Shown one piece after another: positions 35,335 through 48,810 of a stretch of DNA of 64,000 nt (position 1 is its first letter; the number at the start of each line of letters is the position of its first letter). The position numbers and the translations under genes are program-made. Source of the DNA: Cyanoderma ruficeps (lineage: Eukaryota > Chordata > Aves > Passeriformes > Timaliidae); contig VZDJ01007749.1 of NCBI GenBank assembly GCA_008694505.1, positions 781,210 to 845,209 of the forward strand. Direction: 5' to 3'. The notes beneath the pieces are model-generated. The model searched no databases, was not told where the DNA came from, and worked only from the letters and a program-made list of their open reading frames with translations.

Positions 35335-38209
35335 CCCCCAAAAAGCAAGTAGGTCACAGTCCTGGGGCAAAGAGCACAGAAGTGAAAGTAATATAAATAC
35401 TCTTGATTGAGGTAGTTAAGACTTACTCTAGTGCATTCTTGGATTAAAAAACATGTTAAAGATTGTCTAAAGTTGTACTGAAAGCATAAATTAAATTTCA
35501 TATGTGTATGTACGTGTTCTTTCAATAATTTAAATATGTAGTGGATTTACAAAACAAGGATTGGATTCTCACTATCGTCTGAAGAAGGCATCCAATGTAA
35601 CAGTGTAAGTTCTGACCTTTAAGTGTGTACAAAACGTGATCTCAAGAAAAGACCTTTTGAAAGTCAAGAGTAAAATCCTTATCCCACTAAAATGCAATAT
35701 TTTCATCTGGAATGCATGAAATGAGGTGATTATTTTTGCTCTTTGTAGGCCTACAGGAAGCCCTCACTGAACTGTGTAAATAAGACAACCTAAGGTATCA
35801 CATACTCTGAAAAATCACAAGGTAATACATATTTTCAGGGTCTGATATTTTGTGTCCTTTATGTGTGCATTAAATTTACCAGCTCTACAGAATTATTTTT
35901 CCTCTCCCTCTCCAGTAAGTGAACAGCGAATCACATGATCGAGCTTGATTCTTCCTGGACTGTACTACAGCAATAGGATTTTCTTGTCAAAATGTATTTA
36001 ACCATCAAGAGATATAAGAGCCAAGTGGAAATGTACCTCACACTACTTAGTTGATGTTTACATGTCCAAGTTCACAGAAAATTGCATGATCTAGGAGGTA
36101 TTTCATGATCCTTTACATCCCTCATAGAAATAGGCTGAACCTGTTGTATATTATGAAGCAATGACCTTGTATATAGTTTTAATTATGCATTTAACAGGGT
36201 TTTTTCCACAGCTTTTCACCAATTATTAACAGGAGTAATTTAATTGAGTTCTAGAGGAGATTTTTTCCATTAACTTGTCATTATGGAATTATAATGGATA
36301 CTTTAATTAGGCAGTGTTTTGAATGGGAATATTTAACTAAATGAAAATTGGGACAAATACGTTTGCTATGCTCAGTGCCACTTACTAGAGGCTTATTGTG
36401 CATTCCCAAACTGCTCAGGAAACAAAAGTAAGTGAGGAAATTTGGCTGAAATATTGGGTATGTCTTTCCTGAGTTTTTCCTGAGATAAGACATTGAGATA
36501 ATATGTTGGTTTTTGAATTCTGAAATCCCTCTGGTCTGCTTAAACGCATCCCCCCTCCCTGTCCCCAGTTGGAAGAAAATGGTTCACTCCTTTCCAGTTG
36601 TAATTTCCAGATGTTTTTTGGCCATGAAAAGCTCTCTGTCTGATGTTTACTTCCAACCTGCAAAGAAAATGAATATGTGAGTACTAGAATTCCAATGAAA
36701 TTAAAACTTTGAGTATGGGTCAGGGGTCTTTTTGCTTGATGTTACAACTTTCCAATAAAGCAGGTGAAGAAGCTTATTGTTGTTTTAATTTTTCATTTTT
36801 ACCTGTGCCAGGAATAATTTTGAAGTATCTTTTAAAATTCCTAATTGGCTTTGTCATTTTTACTTAAATTACCTTGGAACCTTGAGCAGTAAATTTATAG
36901 CTGGACTAAAGTAAATTTTTTTCAAAAGTTTATGTGTTAATATCTTGTAATATTCTTAGTATCCCGTGCCTCTCTGTGGGGTTTTGAATGATAAAATTCT
37001 TTCTTCACCTATTCCACAAGGTTCTGCCTCTGGGTGCGTTTTACCTTTTCCATTTACTCTTTTATCCACTACAAACAAAATAGGATGGGACCCATATGGG
37101 CAAGGGCTTATTACACCTGCAGGAGGCCAAAATAAACAATTAAGAAGATGATATCAGATTGCAAAGATGTCCAGTTGTGGGACAGAGGTGACCTCTGGGA
37201 TGAATCTGCTGGTCTCTGCACAGCAGCTTTTCTCCTCCAGTGGCCCTTCAGCTAATGGTAGAGAGTGAGTTTTGGAAGTAGGAAGGTTTTTCTGGACTCA
37301 GACCTTACTCACTGCTACTTTCTTTCCTGTGGGCATGGTGCATGTTGTCCTGCTTTGGTGGAGGGATTATCTGTTATGCATACGGATGGTGAATTAAAAT
37401 CACATAGGTAAGCCTAATTCTGGAATTGCATATTTTTTCAGAGCCCAAATCTGCCAAGGCAGTACTCTGATGAAGTAACATTTTGGTGTTTTGTATACAA
37501 ACCAATATATTCACTTTTAAAAGTATTTGTATTTGATGCAAGCATTAAGGTGCTGTCATTGCACTGATGATTTTTTTCCCTTCAGATGGTGATTCCCAAA
37601 GGACCACTTGCCATGCAATAAGGGGAGAAAGGGCAGGCAGCAGAACTGGGACAGACCAACCCTCCAACCCTCCCAGGATCTTATAATAGTCCCATTTGCT
37701 TAGCAGTTGTGTGTCCAGTTGTGGTTCATTAATTCTGATGGTACCTGGCCTGCTTCTTTCTTCTGTCAGCTTCTCAAGAAATGTATTCATTCAGGGTATT
37801 TGACTATGTGTTGTGTATTGAAAGTTTATTGCAACAATTCTGTGTCACCAACAGCTTTATTTTTAGGGTACCTGTAAAGTATAAATTTCCCATCACAATT
37901 TTGTTTGTCTGAAATGATTTTGTGGTAACAGGTTATAGAAGTGCTTTGTGTTTGTTTTTTTCCTGCTGGCATATTTGCCCAGAAAAAAGATGAAGTTTGC
38001 ATGCTGTTCTCAGTAGCATTTGTGAACAGGAATCATTAAAAAAGAAGCTGAACTACTGTTCAATTTCAGTTTAATTACCACCCACATGCTTTAGACAGGA
38101 AAAAGGATGGTTCAAGCCTTCTTTGCTTCTCGCAGGGGCAGCATTTCTGTCTTTTTTATGTTTTCAATGGCTTTGTCCAGTTTAATTGTAAACCTCTTAT
38201 TAGCAGTAC
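35335..38209. other. Unique non-coding sequence
   Basis: AT-rich; no gene or recognisable repeat found. Confidence 0.5.
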
Positions 38210-38214
38210 AAGAT

Positions 38215-38770
38215 TGTGGCAGTGTGCATTTGGTTGTCTATGTTTTCTTATGTATCTTCTAGATTGTTCTTATGCCATTTATGTAATGGTTCATTCCATG
38301 TACCCCTCTGGTTTGTTCCCCCTTGGTTTGCCCCTGTTACAGTTATCTGTCCATTACCTGTTATGTAACCCCTGGGTCCTGTCTGTCACTCCGAGGCCTC
38401 TCCCTGCATCTGGAAAGTTCCAGGGAGAGCCTCGAATGATTGGACAGGATCCCTGCTCCCCCCTCCTACTCACTTATGATTTGTTAGTGTGTATGCCCTT
38501 TATGTTCAGAGCCACTCCCATGTGGTTCCCTATTGGTCAATTGCAGGACCCACTCCGCCTGTTCCACCCCCACATAAAAGGTGGTGTACTCGGGTGCTCG
38601 TTGTCTCTCTAGAGGCAAGCACCATGAAATGCGGTATCCCCAGTCAGGGGTTCCTATAAACTCAAGACAGTTGCACCCTCTCCAGAGTCCCCTCTTTATT
38701 TCCTGCTATCATCTCACTCTGCTTCCTTGCTAACCAAGACTCACAGGACTGTGTAGGTGTCTCCAGGCAC
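38215..38770 (+). mobile_element. Diverged ERV LTR related to family A
   Basis: It begins TGTGGCAGTGTGCATTTGG, aligning with the family-A start, and shares later blocks such as TGTAATGGTTCATTCC, a C-rich run with GGTTTGTTCCC, and TCTGGAAAGTTCCAGGGAG. It has promoter-like spacing: an inverted CCAAT (ATTGG, about 38532) and a TATA-like ATAAAAG at 38574-38580. A ViennaRNA-type fold or consensus was not computed. The right end is uncertain; CA at about 38770 or at about 38810 are both possible, and I found no target duplication for AAGAT, the left flank. The 132-codon plus-strand frame (38214-38612) is LTR sequence. Confidence 0.7.
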
Positions 38771-38810
38771 TGAATCATATGTGGCTTGCCGTGGTACCTT
38801 TTTCCAACAA

Positions 38811-41800
38811 TGTACGTTTTCTTGTGGGATCTTAAAGACATTTTTGAAAGTCAGTCTGCATAGAAAAACATTCTCTCCCTGGTAGTTATTGTTTTCAGTG
38901 CATCATAAATAACAGTCATATACAGATCTGGACTCAGGGAAGAAATATTTATGTTCTAGGCTTGAAACAGAACCCGTGAGATAGAAGGCCTAGATTCTGA
39001 GTGCCAAGAATTGTATCTGAAGGGGGCCTGCCTAGGGTAGTTTCTGTCTCCTTCCCAGGATCGAGGCTGTGCCCAGAGATTTTCTGGTCTGAGAGCCTCA
39101 GTTCCAGCACTCCAGTTTGGGCTGTGGTAGCATAGCCAAGGTGACTCACTGTGGTTCATTTCTGGAGTCTCTTTGACATCAGAAATGGCACAACTGGAGA
39201 ATAAAGAAAGGTCAATGGCCGAACTGTGGTATCAGGATGCATAACAACAGGATCTTTTCTCTCTCTTTCAAATGTAAAATACACATGAAATAAAGTCTTG
39301 GGCTCTTTTGGAGAATGACTGTTTGATTTCATTCAGCTGGGACTCATCCGTCATAAACCATGAAAATACATTATCCGTGCTTCTATTTTAAGTATGTCAC
39401 AGTTCAGTGCTGTTAAAAAAGCAGAGGTTTTGTTTTGGTTTCTTTTTTCACAATTGTTTTACTGACATTTTATCTCCCTTCTTTTCTTCTCTGTCTGCTG
39501 TGTGTCCTGTCATCATATTCCCCTTTCTACCTCCTATTACCTATCTTAAATAGTTTTCCAAACTGGATGATGAAAGTGGGTTGAGGATTTTTCTAGTTAC
39601 GGATTCTGATAATAATCAAGGTGGTTCTGACCATGACCCAGGGACTGTGTTACCATCAACTAAGGGGAAACAAAGATGCTTAAAGTTAAGTATAGGCTTA
39701 ATGTTGGTAACTAATTGTGCAGCCTTATAATATGTGTATCAGTTTTACATATGAGTTGCTTGAACATAAAAGGATTGGGGGAAAACTTGTGCATCCTTTG
39801 CATTTTTTGCAATGCCGTTATAATTGGTGTAAGGGGAGAATCTCTTACTTGGAGAGGTTTTATGTTTTGCAGTTGTAAATGAGTAAACTTTCCAGGACAT
39901 CAGTGTTGCCCTGAATAAACCTGTGTATTTGCTTGTGAGGATAATTTTAGTGATTAAAATGTAATTAGTAACTAAATAGGTAAGAGCAAAACAGAAATCT
40001 CCATGGCATGAGAGGTTTCTGACTCTTGGAAGGGTGTTAATCTCATTGGGGTGTTTGGGGGAATAAAAACCCAGCAATAGTAATTATCTAATTAATAGGC
40101 ATAAGGGTCTGCTTTCTGTAAGTGCTTTTCAACAGATATGTTGCAGTTATTGGAGGCAGAAACATAAGGGTAAACTTGCAAGTAGAGCATAGGCACAATT
40201 AAAACTGAAAATTGGGACTTGCAACATTAATTAGAAGATCATTAACTACCACTCACGATAATGTGCCTTCATGTCTTTCCTTCCTCCTGTTCTTCCCCCT
40301 CTTGATAAAAGTATGAATTCCAATTTATCATCACTTCATGAAGGAAAGTGCAATTATGTTGTGCTTCCATACGATCTCATAATGATCTGGGGATTGAAAA
40401 CCCTATTTCATTTATTTCTTAAGAAGTCCAGTGTGTCCTTGGGGCTAAAGAGGGATGAGCAATCAAGAAAATGGGAAGTGCTTAAAAGGAAATGTTTGAG
40501 GAGAAGTTTTGGATAAGAAAGAAAATACTGAGTCTGTGTCAATATAGAGATTAGACTGGGGCTGTTTTCTCAGTAAGCATGATTTAAACATGGTTAATTT
40601 AATTTAATTTGAACAAGGCTGAAAGAGACAGGCAAGTATGGCCTTAGAATATACAACCAGCTGTCTTGAATTCAATGAAAATCCATTCTACAAGATGGGA
40701 TGTGAAAATTCAGGCATTTTCAAGACTTGGGAAATAAAAAAGTCCATTTCTGATTCATCCACAGCTGGCAAGCACTGCACCTATTGTTTCTGACAATACA
40801 CACTTTCATTTCATGGACAGTATGAGTATTTAGCTTTCAGGTTTTCAAGATACTTCATTAACAGTAAAGAAGGTAAAATTGAGTAAAAAAAATCACCTAA
40901 TTTGTTGTTTTTCATTTGACTGGCAAAAAGACAAACAAAGCACTACTGCTGCTTAGAACGACAACAGGTTTTCTTGATTCTCTGAATTGTTGATAATTAA
41001 GGGAATAAATGTTCTGAGGGTGATCGTGATTCTGTATGTATTACTGTGATTGGGATTTGAAAATATTTAGACTTCTAAAGAAGTTTTCAAGGTTTTTTTT
41101 GGTTTTGTGTGTTTGTCTTTTTCCCTTAAGATGGAAAGAAACTGTATGTCTTATTTTTTGTTGGAGCTACTGGGGTTTTTTGTAGATTTTGGGTTTTTCA
41201 TTTGTTTGTTTGTTTAGGTTTTTTAATGTTAGCCTGGTGAAATTGAAAACATTCCCCATCTATTGGTGAATCATTATCAGATACAAAATATTCTTCCTCT
41301 GACATGACCAGTTGCCACCACCAAAAATAGGTCTAGGGGCTATATAGCTTCTGGTTGGATGGCACTTTGTCATTCCAAAAAGGGTTTTGATCCCCTTCAT
41401 GAGGGGATCTTTCTTTAGGATGCATCTAAGTTGTTGCTTAGATGCCAGAATATTTTGCTGTGTGGTGAGACCTTGGTTGCTGCTGAAAGTCCAAATGATT
41501 TTTGTGTTTCAGAAGGATGAGGGTTTGGCAATGCCAATATTCACATCCTTGAGGATTGGGGACACCACAATAAGTGGATTAGGAAGTTCCACCTTTGACA
41601 CAGAGGAATCTCATTGCTGGACCGTGTAACTGTTGTTTTTGCCATCTACATGAAATACTACAAGCTGCCAGCTACCAAAAGATGGCCATCAATTGTCATT
41701 TCTATTATGTGATTTGTGCAGACAGAAGTCATTATAATGATTCAAAGCTCTAATCAGCATGATAATGGATCCTAATTGCTAGGCTCCTTAAAAACTTTAA

Positions 41801-44800
41801 GACAAAATCTATGCTAATACCATCTGAAAGCTGGCAGCAATTTATTATTTATCTTTTGATCAAACTTGTTTTTTGCAGGAGGTAAAAAAGTGTTTTAATT
41901 AGGTACTTAAAAATAGTCCTGGTATTATAGATTCAGGTAGACCATTTATACTTCTCCCCTTTAGTAAACAAAGATCAAATATAATGTAATAGGTGAAGCT
42001 GCTTTTATTAAAAATAGGTACTCAAGCTCTTGGAAGAATTTAATTAAATTAATTTTGTCTTTCGTTCTTAAGGCTACTAAAATATAAAGTGGAAATAAAA
42101 TCTGAAAATATTCTAAATTTTAATGATCTGCTTTCAGTGCTGATCTCAGTCCTTGAAATGCTCTGAAGATGAGCTCCTCTACATCTGTTTCTGTGCAAGA
42201 AATGTCTTACGGAATGATAGTCAACAGTTACATTTCCTCTCGGGTTAAAAGCTCCAGTGTAAGAGTGACATTTCACATTAGCCCATTTCTGGCCCTACAA
42301 GTATTCATCTGGATAATGGGAACGCTGCCACATCAAGGCCCTTTCTTCACACAGTTTCATTTTTATCGTTTGCTTTCTATGCATGCATTAGAACAGCAAA
42401 ACTCCCTAGCAATACCTTGTCCAGCCCATGAAGGCAGTCTTTTTCATCATGGGACAGGTGGTCTGTTTGAGCTGAAGAACCAGTGCTTTTAGCACCTCTT
42501 TTGTGGTAGCCAGACAGCACTCTGAAATTGCTTCTGGTTTCCTTGCAAATATCACTTAACACTTTTCCTGAATAGCACCAGGATCTTGGCTCTGCTTGCT
42601 CTGTACTGTGCCTTGAGCTGCTGGCTGTCATTCAGTAAAACACTTATGCCTTGACTAGCACATGAATTTCTAGGTAATTCACACCCCATGATGATTTCTT
42701 TCTTTCTCTCCCTTCCCTGCTCTTTTTTTTTTTTTTTATTTTTCCTCCTTTTTTTTTAAATTGGTATTGCCACCACGGGCTTCTCTGAGGGTATGTGCAA
42801 CCTTTGGAAAAAGAGGTCCTTCCCCACATTTGTCAGCCATGCTTTAAGCTTTGATCTGTAGCATTTGTTCTCTTTCATGCAGCTTTTCCAAGTGTGTTCA
42901 GATCTTCCTCGGTTTTATTTTTAGCTCCCTGCTCACTGCAGCCCAAAGAGTGTAAGCAAGCAAATACTTCCCTACCTCATAAAAATGATCTCTTGATTAT
43001 TATTTGCATTTCTAATAAGCAGCTGACTTCAACTCTGCCAGGTAAGCTGATACACACAGTTCCTTGGTTTCTGCAAGGTTTCATAAACACTGCTGTGGAT
43101 TTCTCCAGTTTTTTACAGGTATTGCAAGAAACACTGATCCAAATTACTTTGCTGGGTGTTTGATGGAAATAGCATTTTAAAAAACGGAGGCAATTGTCTG
43201 CAGCAGGCTCTAGCCTCTCTGCTGGGCTTAATAAGCAAAGTTATGTTTGTCTGGGGTCTTTTTCAGAAAATATAATAGATGAAGACAGCTTGGTTATGAG
43301 AAGCTTGGCATATACATCAGTTTAAAAGCTTTTCACCTACTTGATGCATTAATTCAAGTCCTCTGTGCAAGCCAAAGTTCTTGTTCCAGGCAGAGCATAT
43401 GGTCTGTCACTTAGCACATGACACGTTTTTAGATCACCGTGAGTGTGCTGGCCCTGAATGCGAATGCACAGGTTTGCCCTGCAAAAACTGGCACCAATTT
43501 ATTGCCCATTCAAATAGTTCTGCTGTATTTTTGGGCCCCTTTACAGCTTAAATATGAGGAAAGATGTTCAGGGTTTAGCCCACAGTTCTCCTTTACTATC
43601 CTTTAAATGTTCCCTGTGAGAAATGACTTCCATTCATCCACCAGCTGAAATAATATTCATAGGAGCATAAATGTATACAGTTGTATTTCTCTGTAATAGT
43701 CGTGTTGACAGGTCTCATAACTTCATAGACAATTCACTTGCCTTACTGTTACTGAACTTGATTTTTTAAAGATTAATTCACCAGGGTAACTAGATAGATA
43801 GATAAACTGAAATAAAAACCCAAACCAATCAAGCTCTAATAAAAGAGCTGTTCATCTAGACTTTTGATCAGCAGCTGTGAGTAACAGCAGAGAAATAGAA
43901 TTTGGGATCAAGGTCATACATGTAGGAATGATTTACTCTTCATCAGAATAAGGTCCACTCATGGATTATGCAAAAGAAAAAAAAAAAAAAGGTGGTCTGA
44001 AATTTGATGCAGTTGCCAAAGTAGAGGCACATTTGATTAAATACCTCGTATCCTTGTATAAAATCAGGTAGGCTACAGACCTAATGGGAAAAACTGAAAT
44101 CTTTGAGTATGTGGATTCATCATACATGTCCTGGAGCAATTGCTATGCTTGCTTTACTATTAGCTATTCACTTTTTTATTTTTTTTTCCAGTGGTTGTCA
44201 CCATTCACTTGGGAAGCAGAGAAGGTACTTTATGACTTGGGTGAAAAATTGCACACCGGCCTGCTGAATGGTAAATCTTGGGATAAGAAATTGTAAAAAA
44301 CTCATAGGCTATGTTTTATCCAGCTTTGGGAACAGGCAGGTTCCCAAACTGCTTGGAAGGGCAAGCTGTGGGCAGCATTGATGGAGCTTTTCCACAGCAA
44401 TGTTCCTTGTTCTGATTTTTCTGGCTACTTTTGTGCCTCAGAGAAAGCAGTCAAGTATGAAGTTGAGAAAGATTCTGTGTGATGAGCGGTAATCATTTAA
44501 ATGGCTGATAAAAATCGTACTGGCATGTGAATTTAGGTATCTGTACTGTTAACATTTCCAACTTCCCCTCTAGTTTTGTTCCTCACAGCATGTAAAGGAG
44601 AGGAAGGATCCTTCAGATCTGAACATAGAACATGGGACAACTAAGAAATGTGGAACCTTAACATAAGGAAAGATGAAGGTGCTTCACTGCTTTTGTATCT
44701 CTGAAAGAAGCCACAGCAATGTCACCCAATGGTGTTTAAAAATGGACTTGCAGGAAGGCATAGAGTCATCACGGAAAAAAATGCACCTTGGCTTGGACTG

Positions 44801-46239
44801 AGACACAAAATGAAAATATTAATTGCTCTTGCATGTGTATTCACAGTGGGAAGGCTTGTGTGAGTCTTGGAAAATGAATTTGCTTGCTGAGGGAGGTGAG
44901 CAGGGTGTGATGAGCATGTCTCCAGTTTTTTGAGGAATGTACCTCATTTCTGCAGTTTCCTGCTAAAATTAGCAGCCTTGTTAGCTGTATCATTTACAGT
45001 GAGCAGTTCAACATATGTTCCGATTCAAGTTCACTTTGCTCAAGGTTTTCTCTTGTCTCAATTTCAAACAAAGTACAAAATCAGCCTCAGGTTAGTAGAT
45101 GTTAGCTTTGCAGGCTGTTGCACTGAAAATCTTGGCACTTGAAATTCTCCTGGAACCTCTGGGAGACAAGCACATTTCTAACTTCAGAAGAAGAGGAGGT
45201 GAGTGCAGAAATGAGGGAGTGGACTGAGCAATCAAATGAAAACTAAACATTCCTCTTCTAGCTCCTAAAGTAAGAACTACTCTTGCCTGACTTGGATTCT
45301 ACCCACTTTTTTAAAGTCATCGAGTTTGTGGTTGACATTAGAAGAGATAGATTTAGCTTGGCAGAATGCACTGCAGAGAATAGCTTTCCTCACTTGCATG
45401 GGACACTGAGAAGATCACCTGTACTGTCAACAACTCTCTTCAGCTGCAAATTAAAAAAAACTTTCCAGTGATGTTAATCACTGATTTCTGTTGCTGTTCA
45501 TTATCAGCTGAGCTAGACACATTTATGAAGGCTGCACTTAATAATTTGTCCCAGGAAACAGATTCTGCTCAAGGGGCAAGGAAATGTGGGAGATGCTCAT
45601 TGTGTCCTAATTTACAGGGTCAGACGTCACCTAAAAAGGTGCAGAGTGTAAGCACATGGGAATGGGATTTGAGAATTTGTGTATCTTTGCTGTTTTAGAG
45701 GATTTGCTGTATATGAATTTTACTCTGTATTAGTTGGAGACTGGTCTGAATGGTTTGAATGGTGGATGGAAGCTGTCCCAAGCTCTACAGGTACCTCTGG
45801 GGAATGAACTTATTCACTGAACAAAAGGAATAGGAATTTTCGAATGGAAACATGAGGCAACCTCGCAGAAATAGAAGCGTAAGTCTTGGGTTTAATTTAG
45901 GCCTAGTTAATTATATTCATAGTAAACACTATCTTGTATTGCTCATGATTGTGGGTTGGTTTGTTTTCTTTTTCTGATAAAGGAGCAAAGGTAGTTTTTA
46001 ATGTCTTGGGTGCTAATGTATCTAGCCATTATTATAAGCTTAGAATAAATAAGAAGAAATACTCTTAGAGAAACTGGTCTGCCTTCACAGTGGTGCAGTT
46101 CCACCGATTACAATAGGCTTTGTGTGAGAGAAATCAATTTAAAATTAAAGTACTTATATTTATAAAGTGCTCTTTGATCAAGGGCATCTGCATTGAATGA
46201 TTCTTACAATGTGTAAAATATAATAAATTCCCTGTTGAA
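38811..46239. other. Unique non-coding sequence
   Basis: No gene or recognisable transposon over about 7.4 kb. Simple tracts include (GTTT)n at about 41198, T-rich runs at 42721-42760, (GATA)3 at about 43793 and an A-run at 43977-43990. A 107-codon frame (42169-42492) has no recognisable domain. Confidence 0.5.
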
Positions 46240-46375
46240 AACGTTATACAGGGCTGTTGCAATAATTTGCTCAAGGCTGCAGATCAGAGGAATCAAGCAA
46301 CAATATTCAGTCCACTTTTTTTAAGTATTCTGACTGCAGTTGTCTCTCGCATGCTTGACTGATATTGCTGGAGTA
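46240..46375. repeat. Diverged dispersed direct repeat, copy 1
   Basis: The core AATTTGCTCAAGGCTGCAGA (46264-46283) followed by TCAGAGGAATCAAG and ATATTCAGTCCACTTTTTT matches copy 2 at about 49258-49373. Upstream CAGGGCT and downstream GGARTAGGGRAAAA are also shared. The TTGCTCAAGG core recalls the central or 3' part of MIR-like ancient SINEs, but the match is too short for me to assign. Confidence 0.65.
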
Positions 46376-46577
46376 GGGGAAAAGTGTGAGAAGAAAACTA
46401 TTGTGAGATGATCAGTGAGCTGCTTCTGTTATTGTATCCTTATGATAGTATAGGGTTAAAATGATTTCTGAGGCAGTAAGATCTGGGAACAGAACACTAG
46501 CTTCACTGCAACCAGGATGTTATTTTCATGCTATTGTTTTAACCAAATCAAGTATAACTTTGCCTAGGTAATAAATN

Positions 46578-46982
46578 GGGGGGGGGCAGGAGGAGTGTGA
46601 TTCTTAGTTTAATACATAGGCCCTGGAAATAAAGTTAGGTATTCTTTACTAGGTCAGGTGGAATTGTACCTGCATAATCACCATATGATGAATGACATAA
46701 TTGTCAATTGTAATGTTGGTTTGGTAGCTGAATATTATAATTATCTTAAACAAGAATCATGAGAATCAATAGTTACAAAAGTCATGCTTGGGTAAAATCA
46801 ATGGAACAATGTGGGTTTAATGATTAACAAGTATAATTATGTAATGAAAGAGTATAAAATACATCCATTCCAAACCCATGTTGGAGTCAGATTTGGGTGC
46901 GTCCTGAACCCCTGATTCCCAGAGCTCTTCAATAAAGCACCACATATAATCATTCTGTGATTACGTGTTTTCTATGCTAACA
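46578..46982 (+). mobile_element. Candidate short class-II-like ERV LTR with polypurine tract
   Basis: A purine run GGGGGGGGGCAGGAGGAG (46578-46595) is followed by TGTGATTCTTAG, the arrangement expected of a polypurine tract next to a 3' LTR. TATAAAAT lies at 46853-46860 and AATAAA at 46931-46936, a short promoter-to-poly(A) spacing like that of alpharetrovirus-type LTRs (family knowledge). The right end is put at CTAACA (46982). I found no target duplication and recognise no ERV coding sequence upstream, and an N (46577) adjoins the G-run. Alternative: chance G-run beside unrelated sequence. Confidence 0.42.
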
Positions 46983-47695
46983 CTTATACAAAAATGCAAA
47001 TATAAAGTAACCATTACTTTCCAGATGCTATATTGGATTAAAACCAGAGGAAAGAAAAATAGAAGTTCAACAGTCTGTTGGCAAAGACTGAGCAAACAAT
47101 TAACTACTGCTCCTTGCATCTTTTAAAAGGAAGAATACCCAGTTGTGCCTTTGTGTATAAAGCTATGTGTAGGTGTACAGCTGCTGGAGAGTTCCAGTTT
47201 CCATTCTGCAGGACGGGTTTGACAGTATTTCAAGTCTTGGGATAAAAATTTTTCCACAGGATGGGAAGCCTGCTGCTTCAAGCTAGCTTGATATAGTTCC
47301 CTACTGCCATCAGCTTTAGTAGCAGGACCATTTGAGAGTGTTAATGCATCAGATGCTGCATCACCACCCACATCTGTGGGCTGAGATCTCCAGACCAGTA
47401 TTATCTCCAGTCCTAGGACTTGTTGGTTCAGTCAGAGAGATAAGTTTGGTGTCACAGGGAATTTCCTTCCCAGTGGGGGCAGTCTGTGGAATGAGATAAG
47501 GGTTGCTTTAGCATTTCTAGCAGAGGTAGATTGATCTTGGGTAACTGGGAGATAAGATGGCAGATGAAATTCAAACTAGATGAGGCCCTTTGAAGACAAA
47601 AATACCTTGAATAAAATGATGGGTTATGGATGGGCTGCTACTGCTCTAAAACAAGATACTGGTGTTGTACTAAATTTCAGCATTGACTTTACTAT

Positions 47696-48367
47696 TGTCC
47701 TAGGGTGACTTTATGATGCTTGTATCCCCAATCATCTGTTCTGTGTGTGCTGTATGTTGTGTTCTGTACCTTTAAGACTGGTTCTGAGAGTGAAGCGGGG
47801 AAAGAAGACGCACACAGTTTGTTTTGAGAAAACAGCATTCACTCCTACACATTTTATCTTCTGACTCTGTGTTCATCGGAGGCACGGACAGTGGCCAGAC
47901 AGAGACCTTTTTTTGCTTTCAGTTAGTTTAGCTAGCTGAGGCAGAGAAGCTCCCTGGACTCTTTTTTTGTTTTTTTTCTTTTTTCTTTTTTTTNAAACCT
48001 GTCTTGAACTGAAAAACCCAGAGAGACACCGGGATCTCGTGCCTGCAGCCCACTGGGGCCTGGACCTCGGCATTTCCCAGTGCCGAAGGGACTGGGACTG
48101 ATAAGAGACTGAGAAGGCTGAGCTAACTCATGGCAAGGACTTCTCTCAGTTTTGGCATCTCTCTTTGGACCAGCGAGAGGTTTTATTGCTTCATATTATT
48201 CATTCTTTATGCTCATGGGCATTTTGTTTGTCAAATAAATAGTTTTTTCCGCTTTTCTCTGAGGAAGTTCTTTTCCCGGATCGGCTGGGGGGAGGGGCTG
48301 TTTGGGTTTGCTCTCCAGAGGAACCCCATTTGGAGGCTTCCTCCCAAATTTGCCCTAAAACAGGACA
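47696..48367 (+). mobile_element. Solo ERVL-type LTR, complete with TSD
   Basis: A 672-bp LTR starting TGTCCTAGGGTGAC and ending CTAAAACAGGACA, so the termini are inverted repeats TGTCCT/AGGACA. It is flanked by a perfect 5-bp duplication ACTAT (47691-47695 and 48368-48372). AATAAA lies at 48234-48239. A T-rich run contains one ambiguous base (N at 47994). It shares only the TGTCCT terminus with families A and B, so it is a separate LTR family. The 90-codon frame at 48130-48402 crosses the LTR edge and is not a gene. Confidence 0.94.
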
Positions 48368-48449
48368 ACTATCTTGTTTCAGTCAAAAAAGAAGTGAACT
48401 GATTTTGAAATTACTAGAAAAGGAATGGAATGCAAACTATCATTAGGCG

Positions 48450-48810
48450 ACTCTGTAAGTCTGTGATTTGGCTGCGCCTTGAATACTGCATAGAATTCTG
48501 AGTCTTCCATCTCAAGCTGGACATTACAGAATTGTAGAAGAGTCTAAAAGAGTGTAAAATGTGGTCAGAAGACTGAAAAAAAGCTTCCATGGGATGAAAA
48601 ATGAGGTGGGAAGAGATTGTAGAGGCAGGTAATGTGAAATAAAAGGTTCAAGGAGTTGTGAGTGGATCAAAGAGGCTAAATAACAAATAATTGGTTGTCT
48701 TTGTATAAGAACCAGTAGGAGTCATTTCATGGATGGTTGGTTCTTCGTACAATATGTAATTGGATTGTAGAATTCCTTGCCACAGGATTTTAAGGCTGTA
48801 AAGAGGTGAA
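48450..48810 (+). mobile_element. Ancient L3/CR1-type LINE fragment
   Basis: It contains CGCCTTGAATACTGCATAGA, then ATTCTGAGTCTTCC, CAAGCTGGACATTACAGAAT and AGTGTAAAATGTGGTCAGAA, and ends GTAGAATTCCTTGCCACAGG followed by ATTTTAAGGCTGTAAA. This order matches the region downstream of the reverse transcriptase in old L3/CR1-type LINEs shared by amniotes (from memory of the family). It is highly diverged with no coding potential. Confidence 0.55.

Noticed and set aside
42721..42758. T-rich run that could be an antisense poly-A tail of a retrocopy
   Set aside because: No target duplication and no gene-like sequence next to it.
45468..45698. Frame with KCGRCSLCP, reminiscent of cysteine motifs in some retroelement proteins
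   Set aside because: Only a short C-x-x-C pattern; nothing else in the frame or around it supports a retroelement or zinc-binding protein.
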